Assembly: GCA_030615605.1 (NCBI GenBank)
Contig: JAUWYY010000007.1
Span: 62,001-126,000 of the forward strand
From: a bacterium
GTDB taxonomy: Bacteria; Armatimonadota; Zipacnadia; Zipacnadales; Zipacnadaceae
DNA: 64,000 nt
Direction of reading: 5' to 3'
The notes under the pieces were generated by a model. That model was not told the origin of the DNA, ran no database searches, and saw only the letters and a list, made by a program, of their open reading frames with translations. Positions 17,993-26,452 of this stretch are shown piece after piece. The position numbers were made by a program, and so were the translations under genes. Each line of letters opens with the position of its first letter. The first letter of the stretch is position 1.

Positions 17993-18064
17993 TCACCTGG
18001 CGACAATCCAGCCACAGTCAATGATGTCGTACTCCAGCACACCGCGCTCCAGGTAGGCAGAGCT
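17993..18064 (-). pseudogene. Tail-like fragment of a second sugar nucleotidyltransferase
   Basis: Immediately behind the MscS gene, the minus strand reads SSAYLERGVLEYDIIDCGW followed by IVAR and a stop. The intact nucleotidyltransferase 1.2 kb away contains NAYLQQGLLEYDIIDFGWSD at the equivalent place. The fragment lacks everything upstream and the usual downstream GTPESL motif. It is best explained as a relic of a duplicated gene. Confidence 0.6.
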
Positions 18065-18069
18065 ACTCG

Positions 18070-19071
18070 TCAACGCCGCGGAATAACCTCCGTTCCACTT
18101 ACCGACGTCTTCGTCTCCTCAATATGTACGCTCACTTCACTGATATCAGCGTAGACCCGCATTTTCAGCTTTTCGGCCACCGCTATATCCATTTCATCCA
18201 GCATAATCTGTGTACGGGTAGCCAACTCTTCGGTGGCAATCCAGTCCTGCGTGGGGAAAATCGCCACCGGCAGGCGTACGAGGTTGGGGTAATCTCGCGA
18301 CTGGTCCACGACGGCCGGGCCCAGCTCGGTTATGTGCAGTGGGTACTTCTCCGCCATCTCCGCGCTGAGGTCATCCAGCCCAGCTCGCAGTCTTTCGGAG
18401 TCAGTGGCATCGGCCAACGGGATCTCGAGAACATAGTTAATGTAGGGCTCCTCGTAGACTGTTACCGCTGTGATCGAGCCATTGGGAATATGATGAAACT
18501 GGTTATCCAAATCACGCAGCACAGTGGTCCGGAAACGGATTTCTTCCACCCGTCCAAACTTCCCGCCCAGATTTACGTAGTCACCTTCGGCATACTGCCC
18601 CTCCAGAAGCAGGAATAGACCGCTTACCAAATCCTTGACCAGAGTCTGGGAGCCAAAAGCTATTGCGGCCCCCAGGAAGCCGACTCCAGCGAGCAGAGGG
18701 ACAACATCAGTGCCCAGCGCACTCATGATCCAGATCAGCGCCACCAGCGCGATTATCCACTTGACGCCACTGCCGACGATGGACAGCACAGTAGCGGCGC
18801 GCAGCATCCGCCGTTCGTGCAATCCAGTGAGCGTCTCCGCCGCGTCGTACAGGCGGCGCCGGGTCCGACCCAGCATCCACAGCACCACCCAGTAGGCGGC
18901 CGCGGCAATGAGCACGATCACCAGCACGCTCGCCGCCTTCCCGGCCAGCGTCTCAGGGTTGAATATCTCGTACACAAATGCTTGCCAGGTAGGATTGGAT
19001 GACACGTGCTTTGCCGCTTCTGTTATCGTGTCTGCTACTTGTGGCGCTGGTTGTGCAGCCTCTTCGCCCAT
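18070..19071 (-). CDS. MscS-family mechanosensitive channel
   Basis: A 333-residue membrane protein. An N-terminal helix (AASVLVIVLIAAAAYWVVLWML), a second (VKWIIALVALIWIMSAL) and the pore helix (LLAGVGFLGAAIAFGSQTLVKDLVSGLFLL) with its Gly/Ala pattern precede the beta domain (EGQYAEGDYVNLGGKFGRVE, then RTTVLRDLDNQFHHIPNGSI) and a complete C-terminal alpha/beta domain. It would release solutes on osmotic downshock. Size and architecture are typical. It is located downstream of the nucleotidyltransferase gene with a gap of about 100 nt. Confidence 0.92.
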   Translation of the reverse strand: MGEEAAQPAPQVADTITEAAKHVSSNPTWQAFVYEIFNPETLAGKAASVLVIVLIAAAAYWVVLWMLGRTRRRLYDAAETLTGLHERRMLRAATVLSIVGSGVKWIIALVALIWIMSALGTDVVPLLAGVGFLGAAIAFGSQTLVKDLVSGLFLLLEGQYAEGDYVNLGGKFGRVEEIRFRTTVLRDLDNQFHHIPNGSITAVTVYEEPYINYVLEIPLADATDSERLRAGLDDLSAEMAEKYPLHITELGPAVVDQSRDYPNLVRLPVAIFPTQDWIATEELATRTQIMLDEMDIAVAEKLKMRVYADISEVSVHIEETKTSVSGTEVIPRR

Positions 19072-19169
19072 ACTGGCTTACCTCCATACATCTCAGATCC
19101 AACAACTGAGAACTGCTTGCCGTTGACAAGCTCCTACCAAAGTAATATCCGCCCAGGCCCGTTGCCTGA

Positions 19170-19919
19170 TTATTGGGAGTTGCTCTGTGGCGCTGGCAGA
19201 AAATCGCTGTCTCGCATCATAGTGGTGGCTCGAAACAGGCTCTCAGGAGTTCCCGCGTCCGACCAGCCGAAATCTATAATGTCGTATTCCAGCAAGCCCT
19301 GCTGCAAATAGGCATTCTGCACATCGGTTATCTCGTACTGGCCCCGGTCGGACAGTTCCAGGGCAGGTAGAATATCCCACAGTAGTTGGTCGTACATATA
19401 GACACCAATAGCAGCATACCGAGAGGGCGGCTGTGCTGGCTTTTCCACGATGCGGAGAATGTTGCCATCTTCGTCAAGCTCGGGAACGCCAAAGCGCTGC
19501 GGATCAGGCACCTCCACCAGCAGGATACGCGCGCCGGCGGGCTGCTGGCAATAGCGCTGCACATATGGGCGAATGCTTCCGGTCAGTATATTGTCGCCCA
19601 GGATGACAATGCAGCGATCGTCGCCAACGAAATGCTCGGTGGCCCGTAGGGCATCAGCAATGCCCAGCGGCTGCTGCTGATAGGTGAAGTAGAGGTGATC
19701 GAGGCCGAATTCGCTGCCAGAATGCAGCAGCTCGAGGAATGCTCCAGGATTATTGCCACCGGTCACGATCATAATGTCGCCAATCCCCGCATCAACCAGA
19801 CTATGCAGCGGGTAGTAGACCATAGGAAACTGACCAACTGGCAGCAGGTGCTTGTTGATAACCCGAGTCATCGGTTCCAGCCGCGTACCCAGCCCACCGA
19901 CGAGGATGATGCCCTTCAT
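19170..19919 (-). CDS. Sugar-1-phosphate nucleotidyltransferase (RmlA-like)
   Basis: A 249-residue nucleotidyltransferase. The signature GGLGTRLEPMTRVINKHLLPV contains the nucleotide-binding loop and catalytic Arg, and the Lys of NKHLLPV. GIADAL and ILGDNI are conserved active-site segments, the latter with the metal Asp; VEKPAQPPSRYAAIGVYMY is the sugar-binding part. Family members condense glucose-1-phosphate with dTTP or another NTP to make an activated sugar for cell-surface polymers. The first loop has Leu where most RmlA enzymes have Ser. The nearby glycosyltransferases fit a role in surface glycans. Confidence 0.85.
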   Translation of the reverse strand: MKGIILVGGLGTRLEPMTRVINKHLLPVGQFPMVYYPLHSLVDAGIGDIMIVTGGNNPGAFLELLHSGSEFGLDHLYFTYQQQPLGIADALRATEHFVGDDRCIVILGDNILTGSIRPYVQRYCQQPAGARILLVEVPDPQRFGVPELDEDGNILRIVEKPAQPPSRYAAIGVYMYDQLLWDILPALELSDRGQYEITDVQNAYLQQGLLEYDIIDFGWSDAGTPESLFRATTMMRDSDFLPAPQSNSQ

Positions 19920-19946
19920 CGCAGACCTCCGCTCTCCTGCAAACGC

Positions 19947-20525
19947 TCAACTACTGTTTATCATGTTCAGGAAGTATTGCTGGACGCGCCTGTCATCGGT
20001 TAGCTCAGGATGGAAGGCGGTGGCCAGGAGATTGCCCTGGCGCACCATCACTATCTTATCATCAAATCGCGCCAGCACCTGGGCATCCACCCCCACCTCA
20101 GTGACGAACGGGGCACGAATAAAGACGGCGCGCACCGGCCCGCCGGTGACACCTTCTATTGTCAGGTCAGCTTCAAAGCTGTCCACCTGCCGGCCAAAGG
20201 CGTTGCGCTGCACCGTTATGTCCATCAGCCCCAGTCGCCACTGGTCGCTTCCTTCGATCTCTTTGGCCAGCAGGATCATCCCCGCGCACGTCCCCCAAAT
20301 AGGAGCATCGCGCTCGCTAAGCTCCATAATCGCCTCATCCAACCCAAAGCGCTGGCACAGCTTGCCAATGGTTGTACTCTCCCCACCGGGAATGACCAGT
20401 GCATCACACGCGCGCACCTCCGCGGGGTGCTTGACCGGTACCGCGTGACAATCCAACCCCTCAAACGCAGCCAGATGGTTCGAGAAATCGCCCTGTAAAG
20501 CTAGTATGCCGACGCGCCGGTTCAT
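19947..20525 (-). CDS. pdxT: Pyridoxal 5'-phosphate synthase glutaminase subunit
   Basis: A 192-residue class I glutamine amidotransferase. It shows GILALQGDF at the start, the GGEST loop, the nucleophile Cys in GTCAGMILLA and the His-Glu pair in FHPELTDD, all diagnostic of PdxT. It hydrolyses glutamine and channels ammonia to PdxS, which makes PLP from ribose-5-phosphate and glyceraldehyde-3-phosphate. PdxS is encoded on the same strand at 24421-25308, upstream of four unrelated genes. In many genomes the two genes are adjacent. Confidence 0.95.
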   Translation of the reverse strand: MNRRVGILALQGDFSNHLAAFEGLDCHAVPVKHPAEVRACDALVIPGGESTTIGKLCQRFGLDEAIMELSERDAPIWGTCAGMILLAKEIEGSDQWRLGLMDITVQRNAFGRQVDSFEADLTIEGVTGGPVRAVFIRAPFVTEVGVDAQVLARFDDKIVMVRQGNLLATAFHPELTDDRRVQQYFLNMINSS

Positions 20526-20538
20526 CAGATTTCCTCAG

Positions 20539-21225
20539 TTAATCGGTAAAGCGATATTTTAGCAAAGTCCAGATAGCCTGCACCCCGTCACGCCAGCCAA
20601 TCTTTTTGCCCTCCTGGTAGGTCCGGCCCGCGTATGTAATCGGTACTTCGCACAGCCGGGCTCCAGCCTTCAGCAGTTTGGCAGTGATCTCCGGTTCAAT
20701 ATCAAAAGCGTTACTGCGCAACACCAGGTCTTCAAGAAGCGACGCGCGTATAGCCTTGTAGCACGTCTCCATGTCCGTCAGATTAGCGTTATACAGTAGG
20801 TTGGTCAAGAAGGTCAAGAACCTGTTAGCGAGGTAGTTGCTAAAAAGCATCCCACGACGGCCCTCGAGAAATCGCGACCCATAGACGACGTCGGCAGTGC
20901 CTTCTTTGATCGGACCGACCAGCCCCTCATAATCCCGGGGGTCATACTCCAAGTCGGCGTCCTGTATTATCACGACATCACCGCTAACCTGTGCCAGGGC
21001 GGTGCGCACCGCTGCCCCCTTGCCCTTATTTGTCTCGTGCCTCAGAAGCTTGACGGCATCGCCATACCGCTCGCTGAGCTGCTCCAGAATCGCCAAGGTA
21101 TTATCCAACGACCCATCATCTACGATAATCAACTCTTTTTCGTGGCTCTCGGCCATTACGCGAGCAACAATCTCCTCGACCGTAGCTTCCTCATTGTAAA
21201 CGGGCATTATCACCGATAGTTTCAT
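20539..21225 (-). CDS. Family 2 glycosyltransferase (dolichol-phosphate mannosyltransferase-like)
   Basis: 228 residues from the ATG at 21225, which overlaps the stop of the upstream membrane glycosyltransferase (TGATG). KLSVIMPVYNEEATVEEI opens the GT-A fold, IIVDDGSLDNT binds the nucleotide, and IIQDADLEYDPRDY carries the metal-binding Asp motif. YGSRFLEGRR and TDMETCYKAIR are typical of polyprenyl-phosphate mannosyl/glucosyltransferases. No membrane domain is attached. It likely makes a polyprenyl-phosphate sugar donor used by the GT-C-type membrane enzyme encoded just before it. Confidence 0.9.
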   Translation of the reverse strand: MKLSVIMPVYNEEATVEEIVARVMAESHEKELIIVDDGSLDNTLAILEQLSERYGDAVKLLRHETNKGKGAAVRTALAQVSGDVVIIQDADLEYDPRDYEGLVGPIKEGTADVVYGSRFLEGRRGMLFSNYLANRFLTFLTNLLYNANLTDMETCYKAIRASLLEDLVLRSNAFDIEPEITAKLLKAGARLCEVPITYAGRTYQEGKKIGWRDGVQAIWTLLKYRFTD

Positions 21226-22778
21226 CAGGTGAGCGCTCTCCGGGGCTGTCCTGAACGATTGTTCGGCCAGCTTCTCCGCAGAACCATCCAAGCCCGGCAT
21301 TTGGCAATTATCAGAGCAGCTACCATTGCTGCGACTGGCCAGATCGGGGCCCCGTAGTAGTAAGCCAGTACCCACCACAGGTACGGCAAATGGAAGGACC
21401 TGCTTTCGGCAACGAGTGTGGCAGCATCGGCACCACGAGTAGTTCGCGGGGCCAGCGAGCGCAGCCACTGGCTCCGGTACAAAGCGTTTTGGGTAACCTC
21501 GGCCGAGATTTGCCACGATTGTACCAGTAGCGACTTGGCAAAGCGCTGGGCTACCGAATAGGTTGTCAATGTGAGCCGACCAGAAGACTGGTCGTGGCCC
21601 AATTCAAGCTGGCTGGTGCGCCGGGCGTAGTAGTATGATACATTCGCATATACCAGAGGCAACTGTACCAACACTGAGATGGTAACCAGCGTCATCAGAA
21701 CACCTCGCCACCTGCGTGTCTGGTATCTCTGCCCAACTGCCCCTACGAAGATTACCAGGTATGGCATAACCACCAACAGGAAGCGGTTGCCAGCGCTGTG
21801 CCCGCCGGTAGGTGATGCAGACACAGCATATAGCACCAAGAAGGCGACAAAGAGCAACGCGAACAAAGTGGTTGCCCGAGGGCGAGTGCGCCACAATAAT
21901 ACTGCCCCGAGCGGGAATAGTATCACAATTGGCGCATATAGCAATATTCCCGCCTCGGGACTAAACAGGTTCATTCCCAGCCCCCGCCATAGTTGGAAGG
22001 TGAACATATTCGGCGGATAGCCGAACTCAGCAGGCGAGCCAAAACGCACGTAATTGTAGCCGCCTATGAGAGCTACGGCGGCAACGACCGGCACCGCGAA
22101 GGCCACCAGCCAGCGCACAAGTTGGTCACGGCGGCCGTTGTCCAGAGCTATCCAGACCAGGCCCAGCAACAGCATCGGTACAGCCACCAGACAAGCTATC
22201 CGCACCAGCAGAAGCCCGCCAACACACGCCCCGACCACAGCCGCCTGCCGCCAACCGGGGCGCTTGCGCAGAGCCAGCAGATAGTAGATCGCCGCCAGCA
22301 GCAGCAGTCCGGCCAGCGGCTCGCTATTGAAATCTTTCATCTGCACGAAGGCGCCCGTGCCGAAAGCGTAAACCAGGGCGCAGCCGGCCGCCACCGGCGC
22401 TGCCAGGCCCACCTCGACAGCCAACAGATAGAGAAACACACAACCAAGCGCGGTGATCACGGGGTTAAACCAGGAGACGGCAAACTCGCTGACGATATCA
22501 TCGGAAACCAGATCGTCGCTGACCAGATTCGCCGCGAGCTGTCCCGCCAGGAACCAGGGCAAGGCAGCCAGGGAGGTGCCGATTCCGTAGCGCGCGTAGC
22601 GCTTGCCATCCACACCTACTTTGCAGTCGGGCAGGTCGGGAACTTCAAAGCTGCCCCGCAGTACCATACTACGGGTCACCGCCAGCATCACCGCGCCATC
22701 ATAGGAGCGCACCGTACCGGAGGTGAAGAGGGCATAGGCCAGCAGAATTGCCAGGAAAAGCTTGATCGGGAATCTCAT
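21225..22778 (-). CDS. Multi-pass membrane glycosyltransferase-like protein (GT-C fold)
   Basis: A 517-residue protein with about eleven hydrophobic segments. After the first helix (LFLAILLAYALFTSG) an extracytoplasmic loop contains SYDGAVMLAVTRSM, where the Asp matches the catalytic acidic position of GT-C enzymes, and RYARYGIGTSLAALP, resembling the loop of ArnT/PMT-type proteins. It probably transfers a sugar from a polyprenyl-phosphate donor to an envelope acceptor. The stop overlaps the start of the family 2 transferase, so the two are translationally coupled. A short internal repeat (VSDDLVSDDIVS) is visible. Confidence 0.78.
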   Translation of the reverse strand: MRFPIKLFLAILLAYALFTSGTVRSYDGAVMLAVTRSMVLRGSFEVPDLPDCKVGVDGKRYARYGIGTSLAALPWFLAGQLAANLVSDDLVSDDIVSEFAVSWFNPVITALGCVFLYLLAVEVGLAAPVAAGCALVYAFGTGAFVQMKDFNSEPLAGLLLLAAIYYLLALRKRPGWRQAAVVGACVGGLLLVRIACLVAVPMLLLGLVWIALDNGRRDQLVRWLVAFAVPVVAAVALIGGYNYVRFGSPAEFGYPPNMFTFQLWRGLGMNLFSPEAGILLYAPIVILFPLGAVLLWRTRPRATTLFALLFVAFLVLYAVSASPTGGHSAGNRFLLVVMPYLVIFVGAVGQRYQTRRWRGVLMTLVTISVLVQLPLVYANVSYYYARRTSQLELGHDQSSGRLTLTTYSVAQRFAKSLLVQSWQISAEVTQNALYRSQWLRSLAPRTTRGADAATLVAESRSFHLPYLWWVLAYYYGAPIWPVAAMVAALIIAKCRAWMVLRRSWPNNRSGQPRRALT

Positions 22779-22876
22779 CGGTCTGCGCCTGAGTATATCA
22801 TATCACCAGGCACAAAGAAAAGCCGCCCCCCGCTTAGGAAGCCTGGAGCCAGGCCGAGAGACTAGCAACTTCAGCC

Positions 22877-23749
22877 CTACCCACCTTCCGCAGGGCCGGA
22901 TTCAAGGGCTTCCACCCAGCACAGGGTCTGTTGGGCTACGTCCTCGGGAGTGTGGTACTCATTGTACAGCTTCATCAGGAGGTCGGTTTGAAGAGCGTTC
23001 AAGTTTTCATGTTTCAGGATCAGGCACTCACGACCCAGCAGATGCAGCATGCCCAGCTCATACGCGACATTCGGATTGAACTCCTGCGCGGCTTCGGCCT
23101 CATCAAAGACTGCGATGCCTCTTGAGCAGCATAGCAGGCAGGCAGTCGCGTTGTACAGGTCGTCGGTCACACGGTGCTCTGAGGCGAGGATCGCCTTGTA
23201 GTCGTGAGCCGACAACACCTTCTTGATCGCTTTTACTAGGGGGGTGTTCCGGTCCCGATAGCGGATCATTATAAAGACACACTTGTCAAAGCCGTACTTG
23301 TTGACGAACGCGTCCATCTGGCTCCTCCACCCAAGTAAAGCATTGGGAACTAGGCCAGCCGGGAGGTCCGGGATCCGGGGGAGGAAAAGATCTCGCCTGC
23401 TGCTCGCCAGTGAACGATGTTCCGCTGTGTCAGTCGGGGGGAGGTGAAGAACCAAGTCGTGGGCGAATGTAATCGCTCTATTCAATCGCTTGCGGTATTC
23501 CGCAACCGGCTTCCACTTCACTGTGAGAGTGGCAAGTGCTTCCAATTCGGCCTCGAGCTTGAGCAGGTTTTGCCTGCTCTCAACCAGTGGAGCTATAGTA
23601 GGCTTAACTGTCCATACCCACATCCGAAAGAGCATCCTGAAACGGTCTCGCACTCGTTCATCCCTGACGGTTTTCCGTCCGGTTTTCGAGACCAGTTCCT
23701 TCAGGGCCTCCAGTTCAGCTCTGAAAGCATCGAAGGTTCCCGCCGGCAC
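22877..23749 (-). CDS. Candidate immune effector: helical N-terminus plus TIR/deoxyribosyltransferase-like domain
   Basis: A 290-residue protein. Residues 1-130 are helical and charged. From about residue 165 there is an alpha/beta domain: CVFIMIRYRDRNTPLVKAI, then EHRVTDDLYNATACLLCCSR, and EFNPNVAYELGMLHLLGR, followed by CLILKHENL. The NPNVAYELG phrase is the hallmark of nucleoside 2-deoxyribosyltransferase-like and TIR-like domains found in many bacterial defence proteins, where the Glu is catalytic. Such effectors typically act on NAD or other nucleotides. It follows the small wHTH-like gene by 14 nt, so the two form a unit. Antiphage function is inference. Confidence 0.6.
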   Translation of the reverse strand: MPAGTFDAFRAELEALKELVSKTGRKTVRDERVRDRFRMLFRMWVWTVKPTIAPLVESRQNLLKLEAELEALATLTVKWKPVAEYRKRLNRAITFAHDLVLHLPPTDTAEHRSLASSRRDLFLPRIPDLPAGLVPNALLGWRSQMDAFVNKYGFDKCVFIMIRYRDRNTPLVKAIKKVLSAHDYKAILASEHRVTDDLYNATACLLCCSRGIAVFDEAEAAQEFNPNVAYELGMLHLLGRECLILKHENLNALQTDLLMKLYNEYHTPEDVAQQTLCWVEALESGPAEGG

Positions 23750-23763
23750 TACAGAACCCCCTA

Positions 23764-24252
23764 TTACTGGCCGATAGTGGCGTCTACGTACTCTTCGCCG
23801 TCAGTAGTAAGGACATAGGCCATCTTACCGTCCTTGTCGCCAGCGGACATGATGAGGCCCTTCTTGATGTTCTTCGCAATCACATCGCTGGGGTTCTTGG
23901 GCGGCTGCGTCTTGGCTGCCCGAATTGTGTCCCGGACCTCAGCTGCCGTGAAACTATCGTAGCCCTTGATCTTCTCCAGATAGTAACCCGCGCCAAGAGC
24001 TCGGTCGACATCGGTTTGAGGAGCGAGTTGTCTGAAGAACTGTGCCTCAGACCGACTCCCGCGAATTGGCGGCTCAGAATCGGAAAGTCGCGGCTTCTCG
24101 TCAACCGACGGAGGCACCGGCGGCAATGACCGCTGTTGCTTAATGAACTCTGCCACCTTTCTTTCGACGAAGTCACTTGGTCCCGTGACTTCAATTTCGT
24201 ATTCGCCCACCCGAACCCTCATCGTCACATTGGAGGCTTCCGTATCCGGCAT
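23764..24252 (-). CDS. Small two-domain protein paired with the candidate effector
   Basis: A 162-residue protein with three parts. Residues 8-40 form a beta-beta-alpha unit (MRVRVGEYEIEVTGPSDF). A Pro/Ser-rich linker (about 45-68) follows. Then there is a winged-helix-like domain (FFRQLAPQTDVDRALGAGYY; DSFTAAEVRDTIRAAK; DVIAKNIKKGLIM). I recall this arrangement only from uncharacterised proteins. It may bind DNA, a second messenger or a phage component and control the downstream effector. The ribosome site is GGGGGAAG. It is preceded by a 168-nt gap to pdxS and may be co-transcribed with it or have its own promoter. Confidence 0.6.
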   Translation of the reverse strand: MPDTEASNVTMRVRVGEYEIEVTGPSDFVERKVAEFIKQQRSLPPVPPSVDEKPRLSDSEPPIRGSRSEAQFFRQLAPQTDVDRALGAGYYLEKIKGYDSFTAAEVRDTIRAAKTQPPKNPSDVIAKNIKKGLIMSAGDKDGKMAYVLTTDGEEYVDATIGQ

Positions 24253-24420
24253 AGTGCGTCTTCCCCCTTTCCGTTGTTGGTAGCACTACCTGTTTTGCCT
24301 CTTGATGTGGAGCGCCCCAGCAGCCACCCGGTTATCCGTAGTGTCCGTCGGTCTCTCGCGCCTTCACGCACCGGCCAAATCCGTGGCCGCTCGCCACCGA
24401 ATCCCAGTGGCCTGCAACTC

Positions 24421-25308
24421 CTACCAGCCCCTTGTTGCGAGGCGCTCTTCTTCGGGCAGGCTGGCGACATCTATGCCGGGCATCGCCGCGCCCTTGAGGC
24501 CCTTGCAGGCCCGCACCACTTCCGCCGGATCCTCGTAGTAGGTGGTAGCGTGGACGATGGCCAACGCACGCGCCTCGGGGTCTTCAGACTTGAAGATACC
24601 CGAGCCGACAAAGACGGACTCGGCGCCAAGCTGCATCATCAGCGCAGCATCCGCCGGGGTGGCAATGCCGCCCGCCGAGAAGTTGGGCACGGGCAGCTTG
24701 CCGCTCTCGCTGATCTCCTTGACCAACTCAAAGGGCGCACCCATATTCTTGGCTTCGGTCATAAGCTCCTCGGTGCGCAGCCCCTTCAAGCGCTCGATAC
24801 CGGTCATCACTGCCCGCATGTGCCGCGTAGCCTCGACGATATTGCCCGAGCCGGCCTCGCCCTTGGTGCGGATCATCGCTGCGCCCTCGCCGATGCGCCG
24901 CAGCGCCTCAGCCAGGTTGGTGCAGCCGCACACAAACGGCACATTGAAGTCGTGCTTCCAGACGTGGAAGCTCTCATCGGCGGGGGTCAGCACTTCGCTC
25001 TCGTCAATGAAATCAACGCCGAGCGCTTCCAGCACCTGGGCTTCGGCAAAATGCCCGATGCGGCACTTGGCCATCACCGGGATGGTCACCGTCTCCATTA
25101 TCTGCTCGATGATCTTAAGATCGGCCATACGCGCCACGCCGCCCTCAGCGCGAATGTCGGCGGGGACACGTTCAAGCGCCATCACCGAGACCGCACCGGC
25201 GTCCTCGGCGATTTTAGCCTGCTCGGCGTTGGTCACATCCATTATCACGCCGCCGCGCAGCATCTCGCCCAATCCTACTTTATTACGCCACGTGGATTTC
25301 TCACTCAC
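24421..25308 (-). CDS. pdxS: Pyridoxal 5'-phosphate synthase lyase subunit
   Basis: A 295-residue TIM-barrel protein that matches the highly conserved PdxS family over its full length. [20 protein letters not shown] holds the Asp and region of the first active site, [15 protein letters not shown] and [12 protein letters not shown] the catalytic Lys and ligands, and [15 protein letters not shown] the second lysine and the phosphate loop. It makes PLP from ribose-5-phosphate, glyceraldehyde-3-phosphate and ammonia supplied by PdxT. The start is a GTG with AAGGAG upstream. A clear promoter lies at 25350-25378. Confidence 0.97.
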   Translation of the reverse strand: MSEKSTWRNKVGLGEMLRGGVIMDVTNAEQAKIAEDAGAVSVMALERVPADIRAEGGVARMADLKIIEQIMETVTIPVMAKCRIGHFAEAQVLEALGVDFIDESEVLTPADESFHVWKHDFNVPFVCGCTNLAEALRRIGEGAAMIRTKGEAGSGNIVEATRHMRAVMTGIERLKGLRTEELMTEAKNMGAPFELVKEISESGKLPVPNFSAGGIATPADAALMMQLGAESVFVGSGIFKSEDPEARALAIVHATTYYEDPAEVVRACKGLKGAAMPGIDVASLPEEERLATRGW

Positions 25309-25349
25309 TGCTGGTCATCTCCTTATGACTTGTCTCAATCATCATTACA

Positions 25350-25378
25350 ATTATACATCTAATCAGCTTGACTGACAA
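25350..25378 (-). promoter_or_regulatory. pdxS promoter
   Basis: On the minus strand TTGTCA (25378-25373), a 17-nt spacer and a perfect TATAAT (25355-25350) lie about 42 nt upstream of the pdxS start codon. It may also serve the wHTH-like/effector pair and the genes down to pdxT. Confidence 0.65.
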
Positions 25379-25425
25379 CCAGGGGGAGTACCATACGAGG
25401 GCTGCGCCCAATCATTCGCACTTCA

Positions 25426-25454
25426 TTGACGATGACCTCAAAGTGGTGTAGACT
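25426..25454 (+). promoter_or_regulatory. Possible promoter of the PLD-nuclease gene
   Basis: TTGACG (25426-25431), 17-nt spacer, TAGACT (25449-25454), about 115 nt upstream of the ATG at 25569. The long leader between contains no recognisable feature. Confidence 0.4.
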
Positions 25455-25568
25455 CTACTAAGGGGGGCTGCCAAGAGTGCATGGTCGAAAGGATTCATTT
25501 ATGTAGCCGGCGGAACCAGCAAGTGATATCGGCTACTCAAACAAATACATAGTCGCACAGGAAGGCCA

Positions 25569-26381
25569 ATGGATACCATTGAGTTGCTACAAAGTCCGTG
25601 GTATGACACATTCATTCACTTGGTTGAAAGCACAGAAGGTACTCTGCGCTTCTTGTCTCCGTTCGTGAAGCGACAGGCGGTTGGCCATGTTATTGAGCAT
25701 AAGAAGACCAACGTGAAAGTACATTTGGTCACGACACTTCAAATTGCTCATTTCTACTACGGCTCGACCGATGTCGATGCTCTGCGGCAGGTCATCGACG
25801 ATGGAGGCGATGTGCGAAATCACCAGGCCCTGCACTCGAAGGTATATCTCTTCGACGAAAGACACGCAGTAGTCACATCTGCGAATCTTACAATGGGCGG
25901 CTTGAAGACTAATCATGAATATGGCGTCCTAATCTCAGACGCTCAACTAGTCAAGCAGATTGTAGCGCACTTTGACCAGGTCTCATCTCATGAATTCGTC
26001 GGCGTAATTGAAATTGATACCCTGGATGAAATCGAGGAGATTCTCCGCAAGGCCCCCAAACACGAGAGACCGGAACTCGCTGAGATTGATGGCAAGATGG
26101 AACAACAGGAAGGCGAGCTGCTGCTCGAGGCAAGTGAAGAAGGCATCAGAAACGCACTTGATGGGTGGAAGCTTGACACCTTCAACGCTATCGCCACACT
26201 GGAACAGGAGGTCTTTGAACTTCCCGACGTTTACGAATTCGTGCCACAGCTGGCAGAAAAACATCCTGACAATCGACACATAGAAGAGAAACTTCGACAG
26301 CAATTGCAGGTACTGAGAGACCTAGGGCTGGTCAAGTTCTACGGTGGTGGCAGGTACAGGAAGTTGTGGACTACATCGTAA
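25569..26381 (+). CDS. Phospholipase D-type nuclease fused to a DpnI C-terminal-like winged helix
   Basis: A 270-residue protein. Residues about 1-155 are a single PLD repeat with the HxKx4D motif (LHSKVYLFDERHAVVTSANL) and a following asparagine segment. Single-repeat PLD nucleases dimerise to build one active site, as in Nuc and the restriction enzyme BfiI. The C-terminal 75 residues (FELPDVYEFVPQLAEKHPDN, then IEEKLRQQLQVLRDLGLVKF) strongly recall the winged-helix module at the end of DpnI, which reads DNA methylation. The combination suggests a DNA-cleaving enzyme with sequence or methylation specificity. No methyltransferase gene is adjacent. Confidence 0.75.
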   Translation: MDTIELLQSPWYDTFIHLVESTEGTLRFLSPFVKRQAVGHVIEHKKTNVKVHLVTTLQIAHFYYGSTDVDALRQVIDDGGDVRNHQALHSKVYLFDERHAVVTSANLTMGGLKTNHEYGVLISDAQLVKQIVAHFDQVSSHEFVGVIEIDTLDEIEEILRKAPKHERPELAEIDGKMEQQEGELLLEASEEGIRNALDGWKLDTFNAIATLEQEVFELPDVYEFVPQLAEKHPDNRHIEEKLRQQLQVLRDLGLVKFYGGGRYRKLWTTS

Positions 26382-26452
26382 GGCGGAGTCTACCGTGACA
26401 CATGCCCAATTTGGGCATGTACGACCCTGTGCAACTAAGGGGGAAGGAGCAG

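Noticed and set aside
24136-25362. A 408-codon plus-strand frame across pdxS
   Set aside because: It is the complement of the highly conserved pdxS gene and shows no domain of its own.
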